Assembly (NCBI RefSeq): GCF_002001085.1
Contig: NZ_MUNU01000011.1
Span: 1-64,000 of the forward strand
Source: Rhodanobacter sp. B05
Lineage (GTDB): Bacteria; Pseudomonadota; Gammaproteobacteria; Xanthomonadales; Rhodanobacteraceae
Direction of reading: 5' to 3'
Length of the DNA: 64,000 bases
Shown: one piece after another, positions 50,642-58,860 of the stretch
Position numbering within the stretch: position 1 is the first letter of the stretch
Layout: each line of letters opens with the position of its first letter
Notes under the pieces: model-generated
Seen by the model: the letters and a program-made list of their open reading frames with translations, nothing else
Databases searched by the model: none
Told to the model about the DNA's origin: nothing
Made by a program: the position numbers and the translations under genes

Positions 50642-51637
50642 TTGAAAACACGCCTGCTGGGTGCTGCCGTCCTGATAGCGTTGGCGGTCATCTTCGTGCC
50701 GATGTTCTTCTCCGGCAGCCCGCCGACCCCGGGCAGCGACCAGTCGGTCAGCCTGGCCATTCCGCCGGCTCCCGATCGCGACCTGCAAACCCGGACGATG
50801 AGCCTGAATCCCGCATCCCCGGCGAGTGCGTCGTCTGCCGCCGCCGTGGCGACGACCGCCGCCGCACCGGCATCGGGCGATCGCATCGCCACCGTTACCA
50901 TCGATTCGAACCGTCCGCGCGACGTGGAGCTCGACCCGCAGGCGGGCCGGAAGCCGGCGCCGACGACGGTGACCATCGGCAGCGGGGCCTCGCCGGCGCA
51001 ACCGGTGATTGCGCCGCAGGGAACCACGCCGACGCAGGTGCCCGGCAAGCCCGAAAAGAGCACACCGGCCAGGTCGACCGAGGCCGCACCCGCACCCTCC
51101 TCCGGTGCTGCCGTGGCACGCGGCAGCTACACGCTCAACCTCAGCGCCTACGCCAGCGCGGCCGGCGCAGCGAAACTGGAGCATCGGGTGCGCGCGCTAG
51201 GTTATCCGGTGACGGGCCATGCGATCACCCAGGCCGGCAATTCGCGCACCCTGGTCATCGCCGGGCCGTTCGAAACGCGTACGGCGGCCGAAGCGGCGCG
51301 CCTGAAGATCACCCAGTCGATTCCCGGTGTGCCGGCGCGACTGGAGCAGGACGCCAGTATCGACAGCACCCCGGCCGCGGCCGCCGCCAGCCCGGGCAAA
51401 CCCGGCGGCTGGGCCGTGCAACTGGCGGCGATGAGCAGCCAGGCCGATGCGAACGCCTTGCGCGACAAGCTGCGCACAGCGGGCTTCGACGGCTTTGTCG
51501 ACTCCGTGCAATCCGGCGGGAAAACCTTGTGGCGCGTGCGCGCCGGTCCGCAAACCCAGCGCGCCGACGCACTGCGCGTGCACGACCAGATCAAGGCCAG
51601 GCTTGGCATCGACGGCAACATCGTCTCCGTGCCCTGA
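50642..51637 (+). CDS. SPOR-domain cell-division protein (DedD-like)
   Basis: A 331-residue bitopic protein. A cytoplasmic KTRLL, one membrane helix (LGAAVLIALAVIFVPMFFSG) and a long Pro/Ala/Ser-rich periplasmic linker are followed by two SPOR-like units: SYTLNLSAYASAAGAAKLEHRVRALGYPV, and the better conserved GGWAVQLAAMSSQADANALRDKLRTAGFDGFVD with LWRVRAGP. SPOR domains bind denuded septal peptidoglycan. The start is a TTG at 50642 with GGAG 7 nt upstream. Position between folC and cvpA matches dedD in other gammaproteobacteria. Confidence 0.9.
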   Translation: MKTRLLGAAVLIALAVIFVPMFFSGSPPTPGSDQSVSLAIPPAPDRDLQTRTMSLNPASPASASSAAAVATTAAAPASGDRIATVTIDSNRPRDVELDPQAGRKPAPTTVTIGSGASPAQPVIAPQGTTPTQVPGKPEKSTPARSTEAAPAPSSGAAVARGSYTLNLSAYASAAGAAKLEHRVRALGYPVTGHAITQAGNSRTLVIAGPFETRTAAEAARLKITQSIPGVPARLEQDASIDSTPAAAAASPGKPGGWAVQLAAMSSQADANALRDKLRTAGFDGFVDSVQSGGKTLWRVRAGPQTQRADALRVHDQIKARLGIDGNIVSVP

Positions 51638-51645
51638 GCCCATCC

Positions 51646-51762
51646 ATGTCCCATGCCGTGACGCCATCTTCCAGGGGAGCCCGAACCACCCCGAAAGCCC
51701 GTGGCCATGACGGCGCCATGGCGGACATGTGGAGCAACCTCATGGAGTGGCTGCAGGAATGA
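51646..51762 (+). CDS. Possible 38-residue upstream peptide overlapping cvpA
   Basis: A short frame from ATG 51646 ends with TGA overlapping the cvpA start codon (ATGA at 51759-51762). It begins 8 bp after the SPOR gene stop. The product is basic at the start and ends ADMWSNLMEWLQE. The overlap hints at translational coupling, but there is no strong ribosome site at 51646 and no known family. It could equally be spacer sequence. Confidence 0.3.
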   Translation: MSHAVTPSSRGARTTPKARGHDGAMADMWSNLMEWLQE

Positions 51763-52496
51763 ACTGGCTCGACGGAATCATCCTGGTCATTCTGGGGCTG
51801 TCGGTACTGATCGGCCTGATGCGTGGCCTGGTCGCCGAATTGCTGTCGCTGGTGATCTGGGTTGCCGCGTTCTGGGTGGCGGCACTGTTCGGTCCGGACG
51901 TGGCGGCGCTGTTCGAAAACGCGATCTCGCTGCCGGTGGCGCGGATCTGCCTGGGTTACGTGATCTGCTTCTTTGGCGTGCTGCTGCTCGGCGCGATCGT
52001 GCGGTTCGCAGCGAGGAAGCTGATCTGGAGCACGGGGCTGACCGGCATCGACCGCCTGCTCGGCGTGCTGTTCGGCTTCGTGCGGGGCGTGCTGGTGGTG
52101 ACCATCCTGGTGTTCCTGGTCGGGCTTACCGCCGTGACGCGCGAACCCTGGTGGCAGCAGTCCACCTTGCTGCCGCAATTCCAGGGCACCGCGGCATGGC
52201 TGGGCCAGAACATCCCGCCCGGCGTGGCCGATCACCTGCACCCCGAGGCGGTGCTGGACAAGCTGAAGTCCGAACCGCTGCTGCAGCGGCACGGGCCGGC
52301 CGGTTCCTCCAGCTCCAGGCAGGCCCCGAACCTGCTGGATCGGGTGGCGCCTTCCGAACTGCTCCAGCAGATGCACAACTTGTCCGACCGCATTCACGAC
52401 CCCATATCCGCTCAGCGTCCGCCCTCGCCGGCGACATCCACCGGGCGCGTGCCAGCCGCGACCGGAAGCGCTACCGAGCATCCTCGGCATCCTTGA
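51759..52496 (+). CDS. cvpA: CvpA-family membrane protein
   Basis: A 245-residue inner-membrane protein with four helices. NWLDGIILVILGLSVLIGLMRGLVAELLSLVIWV opens it, then GYVICFFGVLLLGAIVRFAARKLI and GIDRLLGVLFGFVRGVLVVTILVFLVGLT. A Ser/Pro-rich cytoplasmic tail completes it. The family is linked to colicin V production and envelope integrity, with no defined biochemistry. ATG 51759 matches the family N-terminus. It lies 29 bp upstream of purF, the usual partner. Confidence 0.93.
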   Translation: MNWLDGIILVILGLSVLIGLMRGLVAELLSLVIWVAAFWVAALFGPDVAALFENAISLPVARICLGYVICFFGVLLLGAIVRFAARKLIWSTGLTGIDRLLGVLFGFVRGVLVVTILVFLVGLTAVTREPWWQQSTLLPQFQGTAAWLGQNIPPGVADHLHPEAVLDKLKSEPLLQRHGPAGSSSSRQAPNLLDRVAPSELLQQMHNLSDRIHDPISAQRPPSPATSTGRVPAATGSATEHPRHP

Positions 52497-52525
52497 ACCA
52501 GCATCCCTGAAACAGGCCACGAATC

Positions 52526-54001
<1,476 letters not shown>

Positions 54002-54011
54002 ACCGCTCTCC

Positions 54012-54097
54012 GTAGGAGCCCGCTCGCGGGCGATGCCTTTGCTCGGATGCACGAACGAAGACCAGGGCAACAGCATCGCCCACAAGTGGGCTCCTGC
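54012..54097. repeat. REP-like inverted pair
   Basis: Two 25-bp arms (54012-54036 and 54073-54097) are inverted copies of each other with about four differences. Each has its own small stem: GCCCGC/GCGGGC in the first and GCCCAC/GTGGGC in the second. The arms begin GTAGGAGCCC and GCAGGAGCCC on their own strands. This is the bacterial REP/BIME pattern, placed right after purF, where it may also stabilise or end the transcript. Confidence 0.8.
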
Positions 54098-54105
54098 AGA
54101 ACCCC

Positions 54106-54957
54106 ATGACCGACCTTCACGCCGCCGCCAAACGCTGCCTCGACGCCACCGACCCCGTCGACAAGCTGCGCCTGACCCACGAGACCTGGCAGGCCTTCGA
54201 GGCCGGCGAGCTGCGCGTCGATCCCGCCTCGCCGCCGCCCGAACCGATCGGGCCACCCGGTCGCCCAGCGAAACCCGTGCTAGTCAATGCACGCAACCTG
54301 CCGCAACGCGGACTCGGCAGCGCCGAAGGGCGCGCCGCCCTGGTGCACGCGGTGGCGCACATCGAGTTCAACGCGATCAACCTGGCGTGGGATGCGGTGT
54401 ACCGCTTTCGCGGCAAACCCGGCGACTACTATCGCGACTGGGTCAGTTGCGCCCACGACGAGGCGCGCCACTTCGCCATGCTGTCCGAGCGCCTGGCCGA
54501 ACTCGGCCATGCGTACGGCGATTTCGACGCCCACGACGGCCTGTGGCAGATGGCCGAGAAAACCGCCGACAACGACACCGCGCGCATGGCCCTGGTGCCG
54601 CGCGTGCTCGAAGCGCGCGGGCTCGACGTCACCCCCGGCATGATCGACCGCCTGCGCCACCTGGGCGACGAGCGCACCGTCGCCATCCTCGAAGTCATCC
54701 TGCGCGAGGAAGTCGCCCACGTCGCCGCCGGCACCCGCTGGTTCCACCATTGCTGCGAGCGCGACGGCATCGAGCCGGTCGAGACTTTCTTCGGCTTGAT
54801 CCGCGACTACATGGGTGTCGAGTTGCGCGGGCCGTTCAATCGGCCGGCCCGCAGCGAGGCGGGGTTTTCGCCGCTAGAACTGGATGTGCTTGTTGACATG
54901 GCGGAAGGTCTCCGCACGCACCGCGACCCGGGCAAAGCCACAACGAGCGCGACGTAA
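54106..54957 (+). CDS. DUF455-family ferritin-like protein
   Basis: A 283-residue protein with a four-helix ferritin-like core. Metal-ligand-type motifs are HAVAHIEFNAINLAWD, HDEARHFAMLSERLAELG and REEVAHVAAGTRWFHHCCER. These fit a di-iron carboxylate site. DUF455 proteins are widespread in proteobacteria, and their reaction is not established. ATG 54106 follows the REP element by 8 bp with only weak purines before it. It is the last normal-looking chromosomal gene before the integron-type region. Confidence 0.85.
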   Translation: MTDLHAAAKRCLDATDPVDKLRLTHETWQAFEAGELRVDPASPPPEPIGPPGRPAKPVLVNARNLPQRGLGSAEGRAALVHAVAHIEFNAINLAWDAVYRFRGKPGDYYRDWVSCAHDEARHFAMLSERLAELGHAYGDFDAHDGLWQMAEKTADNDTARMALVPRVLEARGLDVTPGMIDRLRHLGDERTVAILEVILREEVAHVAAGTRWFHHCCERDGIEPVETFFGLIRDYMGVELRGPFNRPARSEAGFSPLELDVLVDMAEGLRTHRDPGKATTSAT

Positions 54958-55029
54958 CAGGCCGATTGCACTTGCGTCGTGCACACGCTGGGTCAAAGCA
55001 ATTGCTGGGTGTGCGATGCAACGGCGTCT

Positions 55030-55093
55030 GCCTTGACGCTTGAGTTAAGCGGCGCGCGGCTTTTCGCGCGTCCGCTTGGACGAATTGTCAGGC
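55030..55093 (-). other. attC site 1 (outermost, degenerate ends)
   Basis: Read on the minus strand it begins GCCTGACAATTCGTCC and ends CTTAACTCAAGCGTCAAGG, with the central stem GGACGCGCGAAAAGC / GCCGCGCGCC. This is the imperfect hairpin of an integron attC. Both R-box ends deviate from the consensus (GCCTGAC instead of RYYYAAC), so it may be a poor integrase substrate. It closes the array next to DUF455. Confidence 0.8.
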
Positions 55094-55573
55094 CTTGGGC
55101 CGTTTGTGTACCCTGAAGTACGTATGAAACGCGTCTGCGATTGCGGCGGCTTGGTCAGGAATCGTGGGCTCGTGATTGAAGAGTTCAAGAGTTCGACGAT
55201 CGTCGAAGTCCGAGCAATGCGCCACCGAGTTACGAAAGGGTTTAGTGATGTTCTTGAATTCTTCGGTTAGCAATGAATCTACTGCTGGATCCGCGGGAAC
55301 GGCGCCTTTATCGCGAAGCTCCTCATAGCGTTCGATAACGCCGGCCAAGGCCGTGTACCAGAATGCGATGTACGCCATGAAGCGAACCTTCTTCACGTCA
55401 TTGAACGCGTCAGGGCCGTCATTGGCCAGCACCTCTCGCACCAGATCATCATGGTGATAGCGCATTACGTCGCTTCGGACGAGGCAGTGCTGCAGAGAAT
55501 GCATGTGTCTTTGAGTCCGTTCGGCAGCTTCCCAGGTCGCCTGAGCGACTCGCGCCTTCTTTGCCTCATTCAC
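55088..55573 (-). CDS. Cassette gene: HEPN-like protein of unknown function
   Basis: A 161-residue, mainly helical protein. EFKNITKPFRNSVAHCSDFDD holds Arg114 and His119 in an Rx4H arrangement, the signature of HEPN ribonuclease-fold proteins; the fold call is from this motif and helix content only. The start is GTG 55573 with a GGGGGC stretch upstream. The stop lies inside the attC R box, as expected for an integron cassette. It is flanked by attC sites on both sides. HEPN proteins often act in defence or toxin-antitoxin systems, but no partner nucleotidyltransferase is in the cassette. Confidence 0.65.
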   Translation of the reverse strand: MNEAKKARVAQATWEAAERTQRHMHSLQHCLVRSDVMRYHHDDLVREVLANDGPDAFNDVKKVRFMAYIAFWYTALAGVIERYEELRDKGAVPADPAVDSLLTEEFKNITKPFRNSVAHCSDFDDRRTLELFNHEPTIPDQAAAIADAFHTYFRVHKRPKA

Positions 55574-55588
55574 GACGCTGCCCCCTAG

Positions 55589-55654
55589 GCCGAACGCTTG
55601 AGTTAAGCGGCTAGCGGCGCTTTTCCGCCAGTCCGTTTGGGCGAACTGTTAGGC
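55589..55654 (-). other. attC site 2
   Basis: On the minus strand it starts with a perfect R box, GCCTAAC, then AGTTCGCCCAAACGGAC. The central stem GGCGGAAAAGCGCCGC is followed by CGCTTAACTCAAGCG and GTTCGGC (one mismatch to GTTRRRY). Length is 66 bp. It separates the HEPN-like and DUF5677-like cassettes. Confidence 0.88.
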
Positions 55655-56524
55655 CCCTCTCCACGTAGAATACCGAACGAGATCTGCGTCATTGAACAGG
55701 GCCGTGTAACGATTGATGGTGTTGTAATCATGAGGCTGCACTGGTGGTTCAAAGGTGGGCGTGGGGACGCCCATATGATTAATTATAGATTCCGCTATGT
55801 TTGCGTATGTGTCCAATAGCATCACCAAGTAAAGTAGTGCTTGACGGCAGTGGTCGGTGCTTCTGATAGCGATAGCTACTTGATCACCATCGCGTTCTAT
55901 AAACCGACTCTGTGACGAAGGGCTTGCATGGGCACTATCGCTTAGCAGCCCGTATATGTGTCCGGCGCCCGGAAACGATTGTTTGAGACGTGATACTGAT
56001 TTTGTTGGAGAGGTTTTGTTTACGTCATGGACATCATCAAGCCCCTTGACGGCAAGAGACCACGCGCATTGTTCGATGCCTTGGCGAATTACGGCTTCCG
56101 CTTCGAGCGCAAGACCCCCGAGAATTAGTTGGCTGATGGCATGGAAGGTAGATTGCATACGGATCAGGACATTTACTGCATAGATGCAGCCGGTTGGTTG
56201 TTGAGATGTAAAAGTCCCGGAGCTTAGACGCTTGGCGAGTCCCTCGGCTGTTTTGCCCACATGCAATACAAGTTCTTTCAAGCTGCCGGAGGGGCATCGT
56301 TTATCATCATCAAATGCTTCCAAGTATTCTTTGCCATATCTACGGTAGATGTAGTCTATGGACTTGTTTCCGTCGATATGCGTGATCGCTGCTGCAAAGA
56401 GCATGGCCTTGAACTCCGGATCCGCCTTGATCGGGACACCGATGCTGAAATGATCATTTCCGATGATCTCCATCTCATCGAAATGCTTTGCCCAAATGAT
56501 CCTTCGGACACCATCCCAAGGCAT
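55649..56524 (-). CDS. Cassette gene: DUF5677-like protein of unknown function
   Basis: A 291-residue soluble protein. The central helical part, HAISQLILGGLALEAEAVIRQGIEQCAWSLAV, resembles DUF5677-type proteins (helical, with an arginine-centred motif after a hydrophobic helix). LLDTYANIAESIINHMG is another helix. ATG 56524 has a textbook GGGAGGT 7 nt upstream; the 21 codons before it are attC-derived. The stop TAA is part of the attC 2 R box. GC content is visibly lower than in neighbouring chromosomal genes, a sign of foreign origin. The function is unknown. Confidence 0.7.
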   Translation of the reverse strand: MPWDGVRRIIWAKHFDEMEIIGNDHFSIGVPIKADPEFKAMLFAAAITHIDGNKSIDYIYRRYGKEYLEAFDDDKRCPSGSLKELVLHVGKTAEGLAKRLSSGTFTSQQPTGCIYAVNVLIRMQSTFHAISQLILGGLALEAEAVIRQGIEQCAWSLAVKGLDDVHDVNKTSPTKSVSRLKQSFPGAGHIYGLLSDSAHASPSSQSRFIERDGDQVAIAIRSTDHCRQALLYLVMLLDTYANIAESIINHMGVPTPTFEPPVQPHDYNTINRYTALFNDADLVRYSTWRGA

Positions 56525-56541
56525 TCTGTACCTCCCGTGGG

Positions 56542-56605
56542 GCCTGACGCTGGAGTTAAGCGGCGCGCGGCTTTTTCGCGCGTCCACTTGGACGAGATGT
56601 TAGAC
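56542..56605 (-). other. attC site 3
   Basis: On the minus strand it begins GTCTAAC (perfect R box), continues ATCTCGTCCAAGTGGACG, has a long central stem (GCGCGAAAAAGCCGCGC) and ends CTTAACTCCAGCGTCAGGC. It is about 64 bp long and closely similar to site 1 over the central part. It lies 18 bp upstream of the DUF5677-like start codon. Confidence 0.88.
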
Positions 56606-56853
56606 GGTTGCGACGCAGCATGCTCGGGCGACAACCACTGCCACGACGGGCGCACAGCTTGAGCAACCGATTACCCCAACAACACCAGTTTTGAATGCCC
56701 AGGCTTGCGACGATGCCGCGCGAAAAGTTGCGGCGGCGACGGACGACAAGCCAGCGCGAAGCTGAGCGAAGTGCACCACACGAAGAACCACCACGAGCTA
56801 CCGCCTAATGTTCGAGCTAGGCTGTTGGCGCTTCGCTTGTAGACCCCACCGCG
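56606..56853. other. Spacer within the HNH cassette, with a possible tiny ORF
   Basis: These 248 bp lie between the HNH gene stop and attC 3, much longer than usual for a cassette. A minus-strand frame of 64 codons (56794 to 56600) stops exactly in the attC 3 R box, as cassette genes do. Its product is Ala/Val-rich and its start has no ribosome site. A 20-bp imperfect palindrome (GCCTAATG..GCTAGGC, 56803-56822) might be a degenerate recombination site. The content is uncertain. Confidence 0.35.
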
Positions 56854-57564
56854 CTAGAACTCGTGGAGTTCGGACAGCCTGCGGCTGCCTTCGATGACAG
56901 GCGCATTTGCGGTGTAGAACCTCCAACGGACATCTCCGGACCGGAGCGCGGAGTGGTAAACCAGACTGGTGATTTCGTACTCGATGGATGGATATGGAAA
57001 AGGATCGCTGCCGGCGATCTTGACTGTCTCGCCGGGGAATACCCGCTCGTGCGACTGAGTTTCGAACTCGGTGTACCGATCTCCCTCCAGTGCCTCGTCT
57101 TCATAAGCATCAAACTCGCATTGGACGTACGGGACGAAAGACGGAATGTAGATCTGAACTTTCCATCCATCTTGCGCAGTTGACGTGCTATTCGTGTAAC
57201 TGACAAGGAGCCGATAGCGGTGAACATCCGAATTGCGCAGGACCGACTTGTAGGAGATGTCTAAGGCCAGGCCAATCGGCTCGTGAGGGTGGGATGCACA
57301 GTGCGCCCACCATTGATCGCGGTGAGCTGCCAACTCAGCAGGTGAGTACTTGGTACCAAGCGGATGACGCGGATTGAAGTGGCCGGCTTCCGCGTGACAC
57401 CGAAGGCATAGGCAAATCGCGTTTTCCAGAGTGTTGGGGCCGCCATCAGCCTCTTGAACGATGTGATGGACACTCACACTGCGACCACCGAACTCATGGC
57501 AGACGCAACAGCGTCGGTGCGAGCGGACGATCGCTTCTTGGCGGATATTCGTCGGAAATGGCAT
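56854..57564 (-). CDS. Cassette gene: HNH endonuclease-domain protein
   Basis: A 236-residue protein. The HNH domain occupies about residues 15-80: CCVCHEFGGRSVSVHHIVQEADGGPNTLENAICLCLRCHAEAGH, with paired Cys, His33-His34, Asn44/Asn48 and a second CxxC at 53-56. The C-terminal 140 residues are a beta-rich domain (VHRYRLLVSYTNSTSTAQDGWKVQIYIPSF) I cannot name, possibly for target binding. M at 57564 is chosen; the frame runs on upstream through attC and insertion-sequence DNA to 57690 but without coding character. It is a candidate defence nuclease. Confidence 0.8.
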   Translation of the reverse strand: MPFPTNIRQEAIVRSHRRCCVCHEFGGRSVSVHHIVQEADGGPNTLENAICLCLRCHAEAGHFNPRHPLGTKYSPAELAAHRDQWWAHCASHPHEPIGLALDISYKSVLRNSDVHRYRLLVSYTNSTSTAQDGWKVQIYIPSFVPYVQCEFDAYEDEALEGDRYTEFETQSHERVFPGETVKIAGSDPFPYPSIEYEITSLVYHSALRSGDVRWRFYTANAPVIEGSRRLSELHEF

Positions 57565-57585
57565 GCGGACATTACGTGTTGTGGG

Positions 57586-57633
57586 GTCTAACGCTGGAGT
57601 TAAGCGGCGGCGAAGCCGTCCGCCTTGACCGAG
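57586..57633 (-). other. Truncated attC site 4
   Basis: On the minus strand the 3' half is intact: a stem with GGCGGACGGCTTCGCCGCCG, then CTTAACTCCAGC and the R box GTTAGAC (complement of 57586-57592). The 5' R box and spacer are missing: sequence after CTTGACCGAG on the plus strand switches to insertion-sequence DNA. The site belongs to a cassette that has been lost. Confidence 0.8.
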
Positions 57634-58013
57634 TAAAAAAGAGACTTCCTCCCTTACGGCCTCGATGGCCATGATGGTGTTGCGAAACAACCGTCAGCAG
57701 AAGAGGAAGTCTCCATGAGCACTATAACCCTGGGTGTGGACTTGGCGAAGAGCGTGTTCTCGGTGTGCGAGATGGACGGTAGCGGCCACGCGCTGCGCCG
57801 ACTGGATCTGAAGCGCGATGCCTTTGCGGTGTGGCTGGCGCAGGTGCCAGCGGGCATCGTGGTAGCCATGGAAGCGCGCAGTGGTGCGCATCACTGGGCA
57901 CGACGCTGCCTGGAGGTCGGCCAGCCGCCGCGACTGCTGGCCGCGCAGTTGGTGAAGCCGTATCGCCTGAGCCAGCGCAGCAAGAACGACCGCAACAGTG
58001 CGCCGAGAAGGTC
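57634..58013 (+). mobile_element. IS110-family element remnant inserted in an attC site
   Basis: DNA from the attC 4 break to about 58013 is the left part of an IS110-family element: a structured leader (57641-57713) and the first 100 codons of its DEDD transposase. The right part is gone. IS1111-attC-type elements of this family are known to target integron attC sites, which fits the junction. Exact ends are uncertain. Confidence 0.7.
57641..57713 (+). repeat. Inverted repeat in the IS110 leader
   Basis: GAGACTTCCTC (57641-57651) and GAGGAAGTCTC (57703-57713) are perfect 11-bp inverted copies 51 bp apart, ending 1 bp before the transposase ATG. The leader could fold into a long stem-loop. 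IS110 elements encode structured guide (bridge) RNAs in non-coding ends, so this is a candidate region. Confidence 0.6.
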
Positions 58014-58017
58014 ATGA
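57715..58017 (+). pseudogene. Truncated IS110-family transposase
   Basis: Only 100 of the usual ~340 residues remain. TLGVDLAKSVFSVCEMDG holds the first catalytic Asp of the DEDD RuvC-like domain. VVAMEARSGAHHWARR holds the Glu, and LLAAQLVKPYRLSQRSKNDRN matches the family before the frame runs into unrelated sequence and stops. The C-terminal serine-containing domain is missing, so it cannot be active. Confidence 0.85.
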
Positions 58018-58253
58018 AGACAGTCTTTGTGCGGGCTGCTTGCAAACACATACCTAAGGGGCGCGATGGACATGACATTCCATCGCTGGGCCACTTGCTG
58101 GAGCGTGGGTGCGGCGTTTCGCTGGATTCCGATGACCTTGGCCTCATTCATTGCGATCCAAAGGTGCGTTATGGCGAGCAAGCCGTGAATCCCGATGCTG
58201 CCTACGCAGCCCACCAGGCACTGTTGCGGTTGCTCAAGACGCTGAGCGACTAG
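58014..58253 (+). CDS. Short ORF of unknown function beside the IS remnant
   Basis: A 79-residue frame starting at an ATG that overlaps the stop of the truncated transposase (ATGA). It codes for CKHIPKGRDGHDIPSLGHLLERGCGVSLDSDD and ends AYAAHQALLRLLKTLSD. I recognise no family. It may be the 3' part of a longer gene cut by the same deletion that truncated the element, since in-frame sequence continues upstream. No ribosome site is evident. Confidence 0.35.
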   Translation: MKTVFVRAACKHIPKGRDGHDIPSLGHLLERGCGVSLDSDDLGLIHCDPKVRYGEQAVNPDAAYAAHQALLRLLKTLSD

Positions 58254-58322
58254 CTTGGGATGTCGGAATACGCGTAAGCGGTTTGGGGTAGGTATCAAAG
58301 TCGCACGCCGGAGCTATGTTTC

Positions 58323-58364
58323 GTTTATTTCGTATGTTGCGTTTATTTCGTTTATGAAATAAAC
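58323..58364. promoter_or_regulatory. Operator-like repeats upstream of the toxin-antitoxin pair
   Basis: GTTTATTTCG occurs at 58323 and 58341 as a direct repeat with an 18-bp period. GTTTATTTC (58341-58349) is mirrored by GAAATAAAC (58356-58364), a perfect 9-bp inverted repeat. The repeats lie 40-80 bp before the antitoxin ATG, where an autoregulatory operator is expected. Confidence 0.65.
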
Positions 58365-58404
58365 TGCCTTACCCAAGAAAAGACTTGGAAAGGATGAAGC
58401 CGCC

Positions 58405-58860
58405 ATGTCTGCCCTAATGAACGAACAACTCGTCGCCCCTCCAACCACCCCAGAGGAATCGAAGCTGGCGCGCGAAAGCAGCCGGTTGCTTGCTGCGTGC
58501 ATTGGCCGTGGCCCGACGGCGCGCTTGCGGGTGATCGACGGTGATGGCGAAATTGAAGTGCCGGTGGTTGCGCTGCGGATGCTGGTCGACATCTTGAACA
58601 ACATGGCGGCCGGCAACGCGGTGAGCCTGGTGCCGATCCACGCCGAGCTCACCACGCAACAGACGGCTGACTTTCTCAACGTGTCACGTCCGTTCGTGGT
58701 CGGGTTGCTGGAGCGTGGCGATCTTGCGCACCACATGGTGGGCACACATCGGCGTGTGTACTTTCGCGATCTCATGGCCTACAAGAACGCCCAGATGGTC
58801 GAGAGCAAGGCGCGGCTGACCGAGTTGGCCCGCGAGGCCCAGGAACAGGGCTTCTACTGA
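58405..58860 (+). CDS. Antitoxin with excisionase-type helix-turn-helix
   Basis: A 151-residue protein. The C-terminal half has the excisionase/MerR-like HTH, HAELTTQQTADFLNVSRPFVVGLLERGDLAHHMVGTHRRVYFRDLMAYK (about 78-126), followed by a charged helix that would bind the toxin. The N-terminal half contains VRVIDGDGEIEVPVVALRMLVDILNNMA-like sequence seen in this antitoxin type. The stop overlaps the PIN gene start by 1 bp (TGATG). Upstream repeats probably serve as its operator. Confidence 0.82.
   Translation: MSALMNEQLVAPPTTPEESKLARESSRLLAACIGRGPTARLRVIDGDGEIEVPVVALRMLVDILNNMAAGNAVSLVPIHAELTTQQTADFLNVSRPFVVGLLERGDLAHHMVGTHRRVYFRDLMAYKNAQMVESKARLTELAREAQEQGFY

Noticed and set aside
54958..55030. 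Left copy of the tRNA-Pro 3' end marking island integration
   Set aside because: I looked for the T-arm and acceptor sequence here and saw no copy.
56803..56845. Fifth attC site after the HNH gene
   Set aside because: The ends resemble R boxes (ATTAGGC, GTCTACA), but there is no matching inner stem and the length is short. It is kept only as a possibility.
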